Shown here: piece by piece, positions 15,497-23,744 of the stretch
Numbering within the stretch: position 1 is the stretch's first letter
Layout: every line of letters begins with the position of its first letter
NCBI GenBank assembly: GCA_934358955.1
Contig: CAKRLC010000017.1
Location: 1-36,330 of the forward strand
Length of the DNA stretch: 36,330 nucleotides
Direction: 5' to 3'
From: an uncultured Roseburia sp.
GTDB lineage: Bacteria; Bacillota; Clostridia; Lachnospirales; Lachnospiraceae
Position numbers and translations under genes: made by a program
The notes under the pieces: generated by a model
What the model was told of the DNA's origin: nothing
Database searches by the model: none
What the model saw: the letters and a program-made list of their open reading frames with translations, nothing else

Positions 15497-16237
15497 ATGA
15501 GTGTTATTTCAATGAAACAGTTATTAGAAGCAGGTGTTCACTTTGGACATCAGACAAGAAGATGGAATCCTAAAATGGCTCCATACATCTACACAGAGAG
15601 AAATGGTATTTATATCATCGACTTACAGAAATCTGTAGGTAAAGTAGATGAAGCTTACAAAGCTATGTCTGATATCGCTGCTGAAGGTGGTACAATTCTT
15701 TTCGTAGGAACAAAGAAACAGGCTCAGGATGCTATCAGAACAGAAGCTGAGCGTTGTGGAATGTACTATGTAAACGAGAGATGGTTAGGTGGTATGTTAA
15801 CAAACTTCAAGACTATCCAGAGCCGTATTGCTAGATTAAAAGAAATCGAGACAATGGCAGCAGATGGTACTTTCGAAGTATTACCTAAGAAAGAAGTTAT
15901 CGCTCTTAAGAAAGAATGGGAGAAATTAGAGAAGAACCTTGGTGGTATCAAGGAAATGAAGAAGATCCCAGATGCTATCTTTGTTGTAGATCCTAAAAAA
16001 GAGAGAATCTGTGTACAGGAAGCTCATACATTAGGAATCACATTAATCGGTATCGCTGATACAAACTGTGATCCAGAAGAATTAGATTATGTAATTCCTG
16101 GTAACGATGATGCTATCAGAGCCGTTAAATTAATCGTTTCTAAGATGGCAGACGCTGTTATTGAAGCAAACCAGGGCGCAGAAGCTTTAGAAGAAGTTGT
16201 TGAGGAAGCAGAAGTTTCAGAAGAAGCAGAAGCATAA
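15497..16237 (+). CDS. rpsB: 30S ribosomal protein S2
   Basis: A 246-residue S2 with the signature N-terminus ([22 protein letters not shown]), [33 protein letters not shown] and the C-terminal [22 protein letters not shown]. The acidic tail is typical. GGAGG lies seven bases upstream. An in-frame ATG at 15416 would read through the leader and is rejected. S2 is one of the last proteins to join the 30S subunit. Codon use is strongly biased, as expected of a highly expressed gene. tsf follows after an intergenic terminator. Confidence 0.99.
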   Translation: MSVISMKQLLEAGVHFGHQTRRWNPKMAPYIYTERNGIYIIDLQKSVGKVDEAYKAMSDIAAEGGTILFVGTKKQAQDAIRTEAERCGMYYVNERWLGGMLTNFKTIQSRIARLKEIETMAADGTFEVLPKKEVIALKKEWEKLEKNLGGIKEMKKIPDAIFVVDPKKERICVQEAHTLGITLIGIADTNCDPEELDYVIPGNDDAIRAVKLIVSKMADAVIEANQGAEALEEVVEEAEVSEEAEA

Positions 16238-16248
16238 GAAGAACCTGT

Positions 16249-16287
16249 AATATACTGTCCATCATCTCTATGGACAGTATATTTTTT
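16249..16287 (+). terminator. Intrinsic terminator or attenuator between rpsB and tsf
   Basis: A perfect 14-pair stem (16249-16262 with 16270-16283), loop CATCTCT, ends in six T residues (16282-16287), 11 bases after the rpsB stop. No separate promoter is evident before tsf, so it is probably a partial terminator that sets the S2 to EF-Ts ratio, as described for rpsB-tsf in E. coli. Confidence 0.9.
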
Positions 16288-16320
16288 AAAAACAATTATT
16301 TTATATCGGAGGATACGAAA

Positions 16321-17256
16321 ATGGCTATTACAGCAGCTATGGTAAAAGAACTGCGTGAATTAACAGGCGCAGGTATGATGGATTGCAAAAAAGCATTAGG
16401 CGAAACAGACGGAAATATGGATGAAGCTGTTGAATATTTAAGAAAAAACGGACAGGCAAAAGCTGAGAAGAAAGCAAGCAGAATCGCAGCAGAAGGTCTT
16501 TGTACCGTTGTATTAAAAGATGATCAGACAGCAGCAGTTGTAGAAGTTAACTCTGAGACTGACTTCGTTGCTAAGAATGAGACATTCCAGCAGTTCGTAA
16601 AAGCAGTTGCAAATCAGGCAGTAAATTCTGATGCAGCTGATATGGACGCATTCATGGAAGAAAAATGGAACGAAGATGCATCTAAGACTGTAAAAGACGC
16701 ATTAGTAGAAAAGGTTGCAGTGATCGGTGAGAACCTTAAAATCCGTAGATTTGAAAAAGTTGTTGCTGCAAACGGATGTGTTGTTTCTTACATTCATGGC
16801 GGCGGAAGAATCGGTGTTATCGTTGAGGCTGAAACAGCAGTTGTGAACGACACTGTAAAAGAAGCTTTAACAAATCTTGCTATGCAGGTAGCAGCTCTGA
16901 ATCCAAAATATGTTTCCAGAGATGAGATCAGCGCTGATTACATCGCACATGAGAAAGAGATTCTCTTAGCTCAGATCATGAACGATCCAAAAGAGTCCCA
17001 GAAACCTGAGAAAGTTATCAATGGTATGATCGATGGACGTGTAAATAAAGAATTAAAAGAGATCTGCTTAGTAGATCAGGTTTACGTAAAAGCAGAAGAC
17101 GGAAAACAGACTGTTGCAAAATATTTAGAGGAAGTTTCTAAAGAAGTTGGAACACCTGTAAGCGTTAAGAGATTTGTTCGTTTCGAGACTGGTGAAGGTA
17201 TCGAAAAGAAACAGGAAGATTTTGCAGCTGAAGTAGCAGCACAGATGAACGCATAA
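16321..17256 (+). CDS. tsf: Elongation factor Ts
   Basis: A 311-residue nucleotide-exchange factor for EF-Tu. The N-terminal UBA-like domain (MVKELRELTGAGMMDCKKAL, then GNMDEAVEYLRKNG) is followed by the core with the EF-Tu-contacting TDFVAKN. CGGAGGA lies about eight bases before the ATG at 16321; the in-frame ATG at 16270 lies in the right arm of the terminator stem and is rejected. A strong terminator follows at 17270-17306. Confidence 0.98.
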   Translation: MAITAAMVKELRELTGAGMMDCKKALGETDGNMDEAVEYLRKNGQAKAEKKASRIAAEGLCTVVLKDDQTAAVVEVNSETDFVAKNETFQQFVKAVANQAVNSDAADMDAFMEEKWNEDASKTVKDALVEKVAVIGENLKIRRFEKVVAANGCVVSYIHGGGRIGVIVEAETAVVNDTVKEALTNLAMQVAALNPKYVSRDEISADYIAHEKEILLAQIMNDPKESQKPEKVINGMIDGRVNKELKEICLVDQVYVKAEDGKQTVAKYLEEVSKEVGTPVSVKRFVRFETGEGIEKKQEDFAAEVAAQMNA

Positions 17257-17269
17257 TTTGGTATATTGT

Positions 17270-17306
17270 AAAGCTCCGGAGACTGTATGGTTTTCGGAGC
17301 TTTTTT
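17270..17306 (+). terminator. Intrinsic terminator of rpsB-tsf
   Basis: AAAGCTCCG (17270-17278) pairs with CGGAGCTTT (17295-17303) across a 16-base loop, with six T residues at 17301-17306. It closes the rpsB-tsf unit. Confidence 0.85.
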
Positions 17307-17308
17307 GT

Positions 17309-17340
17309 GTAATAGGAAATTCCTTGGAATTCCCTATTAC
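17309..17340. repeat. Near-perfect 32-base palindrome between tsf and pyrH
   Basis: Arms 17309-17323 and 17326-17340 pair at 14 of 15 positions around a two-base TT centre (ends GTAATAGG and CCTATTAC, inner AATTCC/GGAATT). It begins three bases after the tsf terminator and is not followed by a T-run on the plus strand. It could be a dispersed palindromic repeat or a cruciform or protein-binding site. A genome search would decide. Confidence 0.75.
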
Positions 17341-17371
17341 ATAAAAAAGGAAGAAAATACACTGATAGCTG

Positions 17372-17400
17372 TTGCTTATATTGTTGTAATTGTGTAAAAT
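17372..17400 (+). promoter_or_regulatory. Sigma-A promoter of the pyrH operon
   Basis: TTGCTT (17372-17377) and TAAAAT (17395-17400) are 17 bases apart, about 50 bases before pyrH. Together with the terminator upstream, this separates pyrH onward from rpsB-tsf. Confidence 0.65.
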
Positions 17401-17453
17401 AAGAAACAGATAAAGTCATCGGAAAGATGAGAAGAAAGGAAACTGATTCATAA

Positions 17454-18149
17454 ATGAAACGTGTTTTTTTGAAATTAAGTGGTGAAGCATTAGCAGGTGA
17501 AAAACATACCGGTTTTGATGAACCAACTGTTGTAGAAGTTGCAAAGCAGGTAAAACAGATTTCTGATACGGGACTTCAGATTGGAATTGTGATCGGCGGA
17601 GGTAACTTCTGGCGTGGACGTACAAGCGAGACGATCGACCGACCAAAGGCTGACCAGATCGGAATGTTAGCAACGATCATGAATTGTATCTATGTATCTG
17701 AGATTTTCAGATCAGTAGGTATGACAACAGAGATTTTTACTCCTTTTGTATGCGGCAGCATGACGAAGCTTTTTTCAAAAGATGATGCGAATAAAGCATT
17801 CGAAGAGGGAAAAATCGTGTTCTTTGCAGGAGGTACAGGACATCCGTATTTCTCCACAGACACAGGTATTGTATTACGCGCGATCGAGATGGAGGCAGAA
17901 GGAATCTATCTTGCAAAAGCAATTGATGGCGTTTATGACAGTGATCCGAAGCTGAATCCGGCTGCTAAAAAATACGATGAAGTTTCTATCCAGGACGTGA
18001 TCGATCAGAAGCTTGCAGTCGTAGACCTGACAGCATCGATCATGTGTATGGAAAATAAAATGCCGATGTTTGTATTCGGATTGAATGAAGAAAATAGTAT
18101 TGTGAAAGCCATGAGCGGAGAGTTCAATGGCACAAAAGTCACAGTTTAA
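17454..18149 (+). CDS. pyrH: Uridylate (UMP) kinase
   Basis: A 231-residue hexameric bacterial UMP kinase of the amino-acid-kinase fold, converting UMP to UDP. Seen motifs are KLSGEALAG at the N-terminus, IGIVIGGGNFWRG, DQIGMLATIMN, FFAGGTGHPYFSTDT, and AKAIDGVYDSDPKLNPAAKKYD. The start matches the family, but the nearest Shine-Dalgarno (AAGGA, 17436-17440) is 13 bases away, longer than usual, so translation may be weak or use a folded leader. frr follows 13 bases downstream. Confidence 0.98.
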   Translation: MKRVFLKLSGEALAGEKHTGFDEPTVVEVAKQVKQISDTGLQIGIVIGGGNFWRGRTSETIDRPKADQIGMLATIMNCIYVSEIFRSVGMTTEIFTPFVCGSMTKLFSKDDANKAFEEGKIVFFAGGTGHPYFSTDTGIVLRAIEMEAEGIYLAKAIDGVYDSDPKLNPAAKKYDEVSIQDVIDQKLAVVDLTASIMCMENKMPMFVFGLNEENSIVKAMSGEFNGTKVTV

Positions 18150-18162
18150 CAGGGAGGACTAT

Positions 18163-18714
18163 ATGGACGAGAGATTACTACAGTTTGATGACAAAATGCA
18201 GAAGACAATGAATAACCTGGCTGAGGAATTCGGCGGTATCCGCGCTGGACGTGCCAATCCGCATGTTCTTGATAAACTCAGAGTGGATTATTATGGAACA
18301 CCGACTCCAATCCAGCAGGTAGCCAATGTCAGTGTGCCGGAACCTAGAATGATCCAGATCCAGCCATGGGAAGCATCCATGGTACGAGAGATTGAAAAAG
18401 CCATTATGACATCTGATCTTGGAATCAATCCGACAAATGATGGTAAAACAATCCGTCTTTTATTCCCGGAACTGACCGAAGAAAGACGTAAAGAGCTGGC
18501 AAAAGATGTTAAGAAAAAGGGAGAAAATGCAAAGGTTGCAATCCGTAATATTCGTCGTGATGCCAATGATTCTTTCAAAAAGCTTGCCAAAGAAGATGTT
18601 TCTGAGGACGAGATCAAAAATCTGGAAGAAAACGCTCAAAAACTGACAGATAAGTATATTGCTGAAGTAGACAAAGCAGTAGAAGTAAAGACAAAAGAAA
18701 TCTTAACAGTATAA
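18163..18714 (+). CDS. frr: Ribosome recycling factor
   Basis: A 183-residue RRF that splits post-termination ribosomes together with EF-G. It shows the family pattern: GIRAGRANPHVLDKLRVDYYGTPTPIQQVANV, EIEKAIMTSDLGINPTNDGKTIRL, and the coiled-coil arm with KKGENAKVAIRNIRRDAND. GGGAGGA is five bases upstream of the ATG at 18163; an in-frame ATG at 18127 lies within pyrH and is rejected. The length is normal (about 185). Confidence 0.98.
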   Translation: MDERLLQFDDKMQKTMNNLAEEFGGIRAGRANPHVLDKLRVDYYGTPTPIQQVANVSVPEPRMIQIQPWEASMVREIEKAIMTSDLGINPTNDGKTIRLLFPELTEERRKELAKDVKKKGENAKVAIRNIRRDANDSFKKLAKEDVSEDEIKNLEENAQKLTDKYIAEVDKAVEVKTKEILTV

Positions 18715-18735
18715 TAACGGGTGGATAAGAAAGTT

Positions 18736-18767
18736 GGGGACATGACAGGATCGTGTCCTCATTTTCG
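18736..18767 (+). promoter_or_regulatory. Hairpin in the frr-uppS gap
   Basis: GGGGACATGA (18736-18745) pairs with TCGTGTCCTC (18751-18760) over ten positions including two G-U pairs, with a five-base loop and ATTTTCG after it. It may be a weak attenuator or an RNA-processing site in the 99-base gap. Confidence 0.4.
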
Positions 18768-18813
18768 TAATCCATCCTATCATTTTAAGAAACTGGTCAG
18801 GAGAATAGAAAAA

Positions 18814-19539
18814 ATGAAAATTCCACAACATGTTGCAATTATATTGGATGGAAATGGAAGATGGGCCAAAAAGAAAGGAATGCCACGTAATTACGGGCAT
18901 ACCGTTGGAGCCAAAAATGTAGAGACTGTATGCCAGGCAGCAGATGAGCTGGGGATTAAGTATCTGACATTATATGCATTTTCCACAGAAAACTGGAACA
19001 GACCGGACAGTGAAGTGAGTGCACTGATGAAGCTTTTAGAGAGTTATCTGAAAAACTGCATCAGAACAGCAGATAAAAATAATATGCGTGTCCGGGTGAT
19101 CGGTGATAAGAGCAGGCTCAGTGAGAGATTTCAACAGCAGATTGCTGAATTGGAAGAGGCTTCTGCCCATAATGATGGTTTGAATCTTCAGATCGCTATC
19201 AACTATGGAAGCCGGGATGAGATGCTGCGGGGTATGCGGGCAATGTATGCAGATATCCGTGACGGAAAGCTTAGCGAAGCAGAGATCGATGAGCAGCATT
19301 TTGCACAGTATCTGGATACAAAGGACATTCCGGATCCGGATCTTTTGATCCGAACAAGCGGGGAACAGCGCTTATCAAATTATTTGTTATGGCAGCTTGC
19401 ATATAGCGAGTTTTATTTTACAGAAGTTCCATGGCCGGATTTCCACAAGGCAGAATTGGAAAAGGCTGTAGAAGCATATAATAAACGTGACCGCAGATAC
19501 GGTGCGTTGGCAGAAGAGGATGGGGAGAAGAATGTTTAA
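18814..19539 (+). CDS. uppS: Undecaprenyl diphosphate synthase (cis-prenyltransferase)
   Basis: A 241-residue cis-prenyltransferase that extends farnesyl diphosphate with isopentenyl diphosphate to make the C55 carrier for peptidoglycan. Motifs are HVAIILDGNGRWAK with catalytic Asp12, RNYGHTVGAKN, LTLYAFSTENWNRP, and the C-terminal PDPDLLIRTSGEQRLSNYLLWQ and YFTEVPWPDF. AGGAGA lies about ten bases before the ATG. A GTG at 18721 would add 31 residues across the hairpin and has no binding site. The 3' end overlaps cdsA by eight bases. Confidence 0.97.
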   Translation: MKIPQHVAIILDGNGRWAKKKGMPRNYGHTVGAKNVETVCQAADELGIKYLTLYAFSTENWNRPDSEVSALMKLLESYLKNCIRTADKNNMRVRVIGDKSRLSERFQQQIAELEEASAHNDGLNLQIAINYGSRDEMLRGMRAMYADIRDGKLSEAEIDEQHFAQYLDTKDIPDPDLLIRTSGEQRLSNYLLWQLAYSEFYFTEVPWPDFHKAELEKAVEAYNKRDRRYGALAEEDGEKNV

Positions 19540-20338
19540 GACAAGATTATTAAGCGGTATCGTGCTGGTCATTGCGGCACTGGTCCTGATCATTACAGGC
19601 GGTGACCTGCTGCTTATTTCCACACTGATCATATCATATATTGGAATGTTTGAATTGTACCGCATTTTTAAAATTGAAAAAGAGGCGGTCGGTGTCATCG
19701 GATATCTTGGAGCAACCTTATATTACTGCAATCTCCGGTTTGCATTCTTATCTGATATCATGATTTTTGTACTTGGTGTTTTGATCGCGATGATGTTTGC
19801 CTATGTATTTACGTATCCTAAATATAAAACAGAACAGGTTCTGGCAGCATTTTTTGGCGTATTTTATGTGGCAGTGATGCTTTCATACATTTATCAGACA
19901 CGTATGATCGAGGCAGGAGCGTATATTGTATGGCTTGTGTTCCTTTGTTCATGGGGATGTGATACCTGTGCATACTGCGTTGGAAGACTCATTGGAAAAC
20001 ATAAGATGGCACCAAAATTAAGCCCGAAGAAATCAATAGAAGGTGCCGTTGGTGGTGTTGTCGGAGCTGCGTTACTGACCATCATTTATGGAATGGTATT
20101 TAAAAATGCAATGCAGATCGACCAGACACATGTATGGATTATGGCAGCGATCAGTGCAGTTGGTGCCCTGATTTCGATGGTTGGAGATCTGACCGCTTCT
20201 GCGATTAAGAGAAACTACGGAATTAAAGATTATGGAAGACTGATCCCAGGTCATGGTGGTATTCTTGACCGTTTTGACAGTGTAATCTTTACTGCACCGA
20301 TTATTTATTTTCTTGCAGTGAACTTTATTAAGCTTTAA
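19532..20338 (+). CDS. cdsA: Phosphatidate cytidylyltransferase (CDP-diglyceride synthase)
   Basis: An integral membrane protein of 268 residues with about seven or eight hydrophobic segments. It makes CDP-diacylglycerol from CTP and phosphatidate, the precursor of phosphatidylglycerol and related lipids. The C-terminal CDS signature is present: SAIKRNYGIKDYGRLIPGHG followed by GILDRFD. GGGGAG is four bases upstream of the chosen ATG; an alternative ATG at 19520 adds four residues. It overlaps uppS by eight bases, suggesting coupled translation. Confidence 0.96.
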   Translation: MFKTRLLSGIVLVIAALVLIITGGDLLLISTLIISYIGMFELYRIFKIEKEAVGVIGYLGATLYYCNLRFAFLSDIMIFVLGVLIAMMFAYVFTYPKYKTEQVLAAFFGVFYVAVMLSYIYQTRMIEAGAYIVWLVFLCSWGCDTCAYCVGRLIGKHKMAPKLSPKKSIEGAVGGVVGAALLTIIYGMVFKNAMQIDQTHVWIMAAISAVGALISMVGDLTASAIKRNYGIKDYGRLIPGHGGILDRFDSVIFTAPIIYFLAVNFIKL

Positions 20339-20358
20339 GATACGAGGAAATGATAACT

Positions 20359-21507
20359 ATGAAGAAAATTGCAATTTTAGGATCTACCGGATCTATCGGT
20401 ACACAGACACTTGACATTGTAAGGGAACAGGGCGACCTCATTGTGACAGCGATCGCAGCCGGAAGCAATATTAAGATGCTTGAACAGCAGATGCGGGAAT
20501 TTAAACCGTCACTTGTTGCAGTATGGGACGAAAAAAAGGCAGCAGAACTAAAAACCAACACAGCAGATCTTGGGATTAAAATCGTAACCGGGATGGAGGG
20601 ACTGCTGGAAGTGGCAACGCTTCCGGAAAGTGAGATTTTAGTAACTGCAATTGTAGGTATGCTTGGAATCCGGCCAACCATTGCAGCAATTAAAGCAGGT
20701 AAAACAATCGCGCTTGCCAATAAAGAGACACTGGTGACAGCCGGACATATTATTATGCCATTGGCAAAGGAATATAAAGTCCCGATTCTTCCTGTAGACA
20801 GTGAACACAGTGCTATTTTCCAGTCTCTGCAGGGAGCTGGAACGAATCCAATCCATAAGATCCTCCTCACTGCATCAGGTGGACCATTCCGTGGAAGAAA
20901 GATAGCGGATCTGGAACATATCCAGGTTGAAGATGCATTAAAACATCCGAACTGGAGCATGGGAAGAAAAATCACAATCGATTCGTCTACACTGGTCAAT
21001 AAAGGACTGGAAGTTATGGAAGCAAAATGGCTGTTTGGTGTAAATCTGGATCAGATCCAGGTAGTGGTACATCCGCAGAGCGTGATCCATTCCGCTGTCG
21101 AATACGAAGATGGCGCTGTGATCGCACAGCTTGGTACACCGGATATGCGTCTGCCGATCCAGTATGCACTTTATTATCCGGAACGGAGAAATCTGTCTGG
21201 AAAGAGACTGGATTTATTTGAGATAGCAAACCTTACTTTTGAGAAACCGGATACAGATACGTTCAGGGGACTCGCGCTTGCGTATCAGGCGATGGAAAAA
21301 GGAGGAAATATTCCTACGGTATACAATGCAGCAAATGAAAAAGCAGTCAGCCTGTTTTTAGATCGCAGGATTTCTTATCTGCAGATCACAGAGCTGATCG
21401 AAGCATGTATGGAAGAAGCATCCTATATCGCGGATCCGACCGTAGATGAAATTTTGGGGACAGAAGCGGAAGCTTATGAGTTTATTGAGAAGAAAATATT
21501 AAAATAA
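20359..21507 (+). CDS. dxr: 1-deoxy-D-xylulose 5-phosphate reductoisomerase
   Basis: A 382-residue second enzyme of the MEP isoprenoid pathway, converting DXP to MEP with NADPH. The NADPH site GSTGSIGTQTLDIV is at the N-terminus, followed by ALANKETLV, the substrate/metal-binding PVDSEHSAIFQ, TASGGPFRG, HPNWSMGRKITIDSSTLVNKGLE and the C-terminal helical domain. GAGGAA is about ten bases before the ATG at 20359; the ATG at 20350 is only two bases from the same sequence and is less likely. With uppS, ispG and rseP it forms the usual isoprenoid/envelope cluster. Confidence 0.97.
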   Translation: MKKIAILGSTGSIGTQTLDIVREQGDLIVTAIAAGSNIKMLEQQMREFKPSLVAVWDEKKAAELKTNTADLGIKIVTGMEGLLEVATLPESEILVTAIVGMLGIRPTIAAIKAGKTIALANKETLVTAGHIIMPLAKEYKVPILPVDSEHSAIFQSLQGAGTNPIHKILLTASGGPFRGRKIADLEHIQVEDALKHPNWSMGRKITIDSSTLVNKGLEVMEAKWLFGVNLDQIQVVVHPQSVIHSAVEYEDGAVIAQLGTPDMRLPIQYALYYPERRNLSGKRLDLFEIANLTFEKPDTDTFRGLALAYQAMEKGGNIPTVYNAANEKAVSLFLDRRISYLQITELIEACMEEASYIADPTVDEILGTEAEAYEFIEKKILK

Positions 21508-21525
21508 TACGTGAAAGGCTTTTCC

Positions 21526-22566
21526 ATGAAATTAATTATTGCATTACTGATATTCAGTATTATCATTCTTTTTCATGAACTTGGACATTTTCTGCTGGCA
21601 AAGGCAAATGGAATCCGGGTGAATGAGTTTTCGCTCGGATTAGGACCAACGATCTGGGGAATCCAAAAAGGGGAGACAATGTATTCCCTGAAGCTGCTGC
21701 CTTTTGGTGGTGCCTGTATGATGGAAGGAGAAGACTCCGATAGCAGGGATAATAAAGCATTCAATAATAAATCCGTATGGGCAAGGATCAGTGTAGTTGC
21801 TGCCGGACCGGTTTTTAACTTTATTATGGCATTTATATTTTCCTTTATTCTGGTCTGCTGTACCGGATATGATCTGCCAGTCCTTTCCGATGTAACCGAA
21901 GGCTATGCCGCTCAGGAAGCGGGGCTTATGGCTGGAGACACGATCGTAAAAATGGGTGGAAAAAAGATTCATTTTTACAGAGAGGTCAGTGCATATTCTA
22001 CGTATCATGCAGGGGAAACGGTGAAAATTGTCTATGAACGGGATGGCAGAAAGTATACAACAACACTGACACCAAAATACGATGAGGAAAGCGGCAGATA
22101 TCTGTATGGATTTGTTGGAATGCCTGCAAGGGAAAAACACAGTAACAATGTGCTGACATTGCTAAAATACAGCGCCTGCGAGGTGGAATACTGGATTTAC
22201 ACTACGCTTGGAAGCTTAAAGATGCTATTTACAGGCGGCTATAGCGTAAACGATATGAGTGGGCCGGTCGGAATCGTAAATGCGATTGGGGACAGTTATG
22301 AGCAAAGTGTATCCTATGGTTATTTCTATGCCTTTTTACAGATGCTCTATATCAGCATATTGCTGTCAGCCAATTTAGGTGTGATGAATCTGCTGCCGCT
22401 CCCGGCACTTGATGGAGGAAGACTTGTATTTCTCATCGTGGAGGCAATCCGCGGTAAGAAGGTCGATCCGGAAAAGGAAGGTATGGTTCATTTTATCGGA
22501 ATTGTGATTTTGCTTGGACTGATGGTGCTTATCATGTTCAATGACATCCGAAAATTATTCCTGTAA
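21526..22566 (+). CDS. rseP: Site-2 intramembrane metalloprotease RseP/RasP
   Basis: A 346-residue M50 protease. The zinc site HELGH (residues 17-21) lies in the first membrane segment. A PDZ domain (roughly 110-190, EAGLMAGDTIVKMGG) separates it from later membrane segments carrying the second motif LLPLPALDGGRL. In Bacillus the homologue RasP cleaves anti-sigma factors and leftover signal peptides. A GTG at 21511 would add five residues; the ATG at 21526 has AAAGG upstream at proper spacing. Confidence 0.96.
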   Translation: MKLIIALLIFSIIILFHELGHFLLAKANGIRVNEFSLGLGPTIWGIQKGETMYSLKLLPFGGACMMEGEDSDSRDNKAFNNKSVWARISVVAAGPVFNFIMAFIFSFILVCCTGYDLPVLSDVTEGYAAQEAGLMAGDTIVKMGGKKIHFYREVSAYSTYHAGETVKIVYERDGRKYTTTLTPKYDEESGRYLYGFVGMPAREKHSNNVLTLLKYSACEVEYWIYTTLGSLKMLFTGGYSVNDMSGPVGIVNAIGDSYEQSVSYGYFYAFLQMLYISILLSANLGVMNLLPLPALDGGRLVFLIVEAIRGKKVDPEKEGMVHFIGIVILLGLMVLIMFNDIRKLFL

Positions 22567-22669
22567 GCAAACATGATTTTAAAGGAAGCTAACAGAAGAT
22601 TGCAAAATGCCCAATAGCTGCAATTGTTCGGAATCTTAAAAGTAACGAAAAGAAAAAAGGAGAGGGAAT

Positions 22670-23722
22670 ATGACAAAGAAAGTTCAGATTGGAGACCGTG
22701 TGATCGGCGGAGGAAATCCGATTTTGATCCAGTCTATGACCAATACAAAAACAGAAAACGTAGAAGCAACCGTTGAACAGATCAACAGACTGACAGCGGC
22801 TGGCTGTGATATTATCCGTTGTGCTGTGCCAACAATGGAGGCAGCAAAAGCACTTGGAGAAATAAAAAAACAGGTGCAGATACCGGTTGTAGCAGACATT
22901 CATTTTGATTATCGCCTTGCGATCGCAGCAATGGAAAATGGTGCGGATAAGATCCGTATCAATCCGGGAAATATTGGAAGCTCCGACCGTGTAAAAGCAG
23001 TGGTAGATGTGGCAAAAGAGAGAAATATCCCGATCCGTGTCGGTGTCAACAGTGGATCACTGGAAAAAGACCTGGTTAAAAAGTATCATGGTGTGACAGC
23101 AGAAGGAATCGTAGAGAGTGCTCTGGACAAAGTAAAACTGATCGAAGATATGGGATATGATAACCTGGTGATCAGCATTAAGTCCTCTGATGTACTCATG
23201 TGTGTGAAAGCACATGAGCTGATCTCAAAACAGACAGATCATCCATTACATGTCGGTATTACAGAAGCAGGAACGATTATCAGTGGTAATATCAAATCTG
23301 CGATCGGCCTTGGCCTTATCCTGCATCAGGGAATTGGGGATACGATCCGTGTGTCTTTAACCGGAGATCCGTTAGAGGAGATCAAATCTGCCAAGTTAAT
23401 CTTAAGAACGCTTGGGCTGCGCAAGGGCGGAATCGAAGTAGTATCTTGTCCGACATGCGGAAGAACGCAGATCAATCTGATCGAACTTGCAAATCAGGTT
23501 GAAAATATGGTGGCAGACATCCCACTTGATTTAAAAGTGGCGGTTATGGGCTGCGTGGTAAATGGACCTGGTGAAGCAAAGGAAGCTGATATCGGAATCG
23601 CAGGAGGAATCGGCGAAGGCCTGATCATCAAACACGGTGAGGTGTATAAAAAAGTGCCGGAGTCAGAGCTTTTAGGAGCACTCCGTTATGAATTGCTTCA
23701 TTGGAATGAAGAAGTGAGATAG
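22670..23722 (+). CDS. ispG: 4-hydroxy-3-methylbut-2-enyl diphosphate synthase (IspG/GcpE)
   Basis: A 350-residue [4Fe-4S] enzyme making HMBPP from MEcPP in the MEP pathway. An N-terminal TIM barrel (NPILIQSMTNT, ADIHFDYRLA, KIRINPGNIG) precedes a C-terminal cluster domain with CPTCGRTQINL and GCVVNGPGEAKEADIGIAGG, giving three cysteine ligands plus Glu. AAGGAGAGG precedes the ATG. The ~100-base gap after rseP contains no clear terminator, so it is probably in the same operon as dxr and rseP. Confidence 0.97.
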   Translation: MTKKVQIGDRVIGGGNPILIQSMTNTKTENVEATVEQINRLTAAGCDIIRCAVPTMEAAKALGEIKKQVQIPVVADIHFDYRLAIAAMENGADKIRINPGNIGSSDRVKAVVDVAKERNIPIRVGVNSGSLEKDLVKKYHGVTAEGIVESALDKVKLIEDMGYDNLVISIKSSDVLMCVKAHELISKQTDHPLHVGITEAGTIISGNIKSAIGLGLILHQGIGDTIRVSLTGDPLEEIKSAKLILRTLGLRKGGIEVVSCPTCGRTQINLIELANQVENMVADIPLDLKVAVMGCVVNGPGEAKEADIGIAGGIGEGLIIKHGEVYKKVPESELLGALRYELLHWNEEVR

Positions 23723-23744
23723 AAACAGAAGGGAATGTTTTGTC

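Noticed and set aside
20328..20999. 223-codon open frame antisense to dxr
   Set aside because: Complement of a conserved gene; serine- and isoleucine-rich sequence with no known fold and no translation signal.
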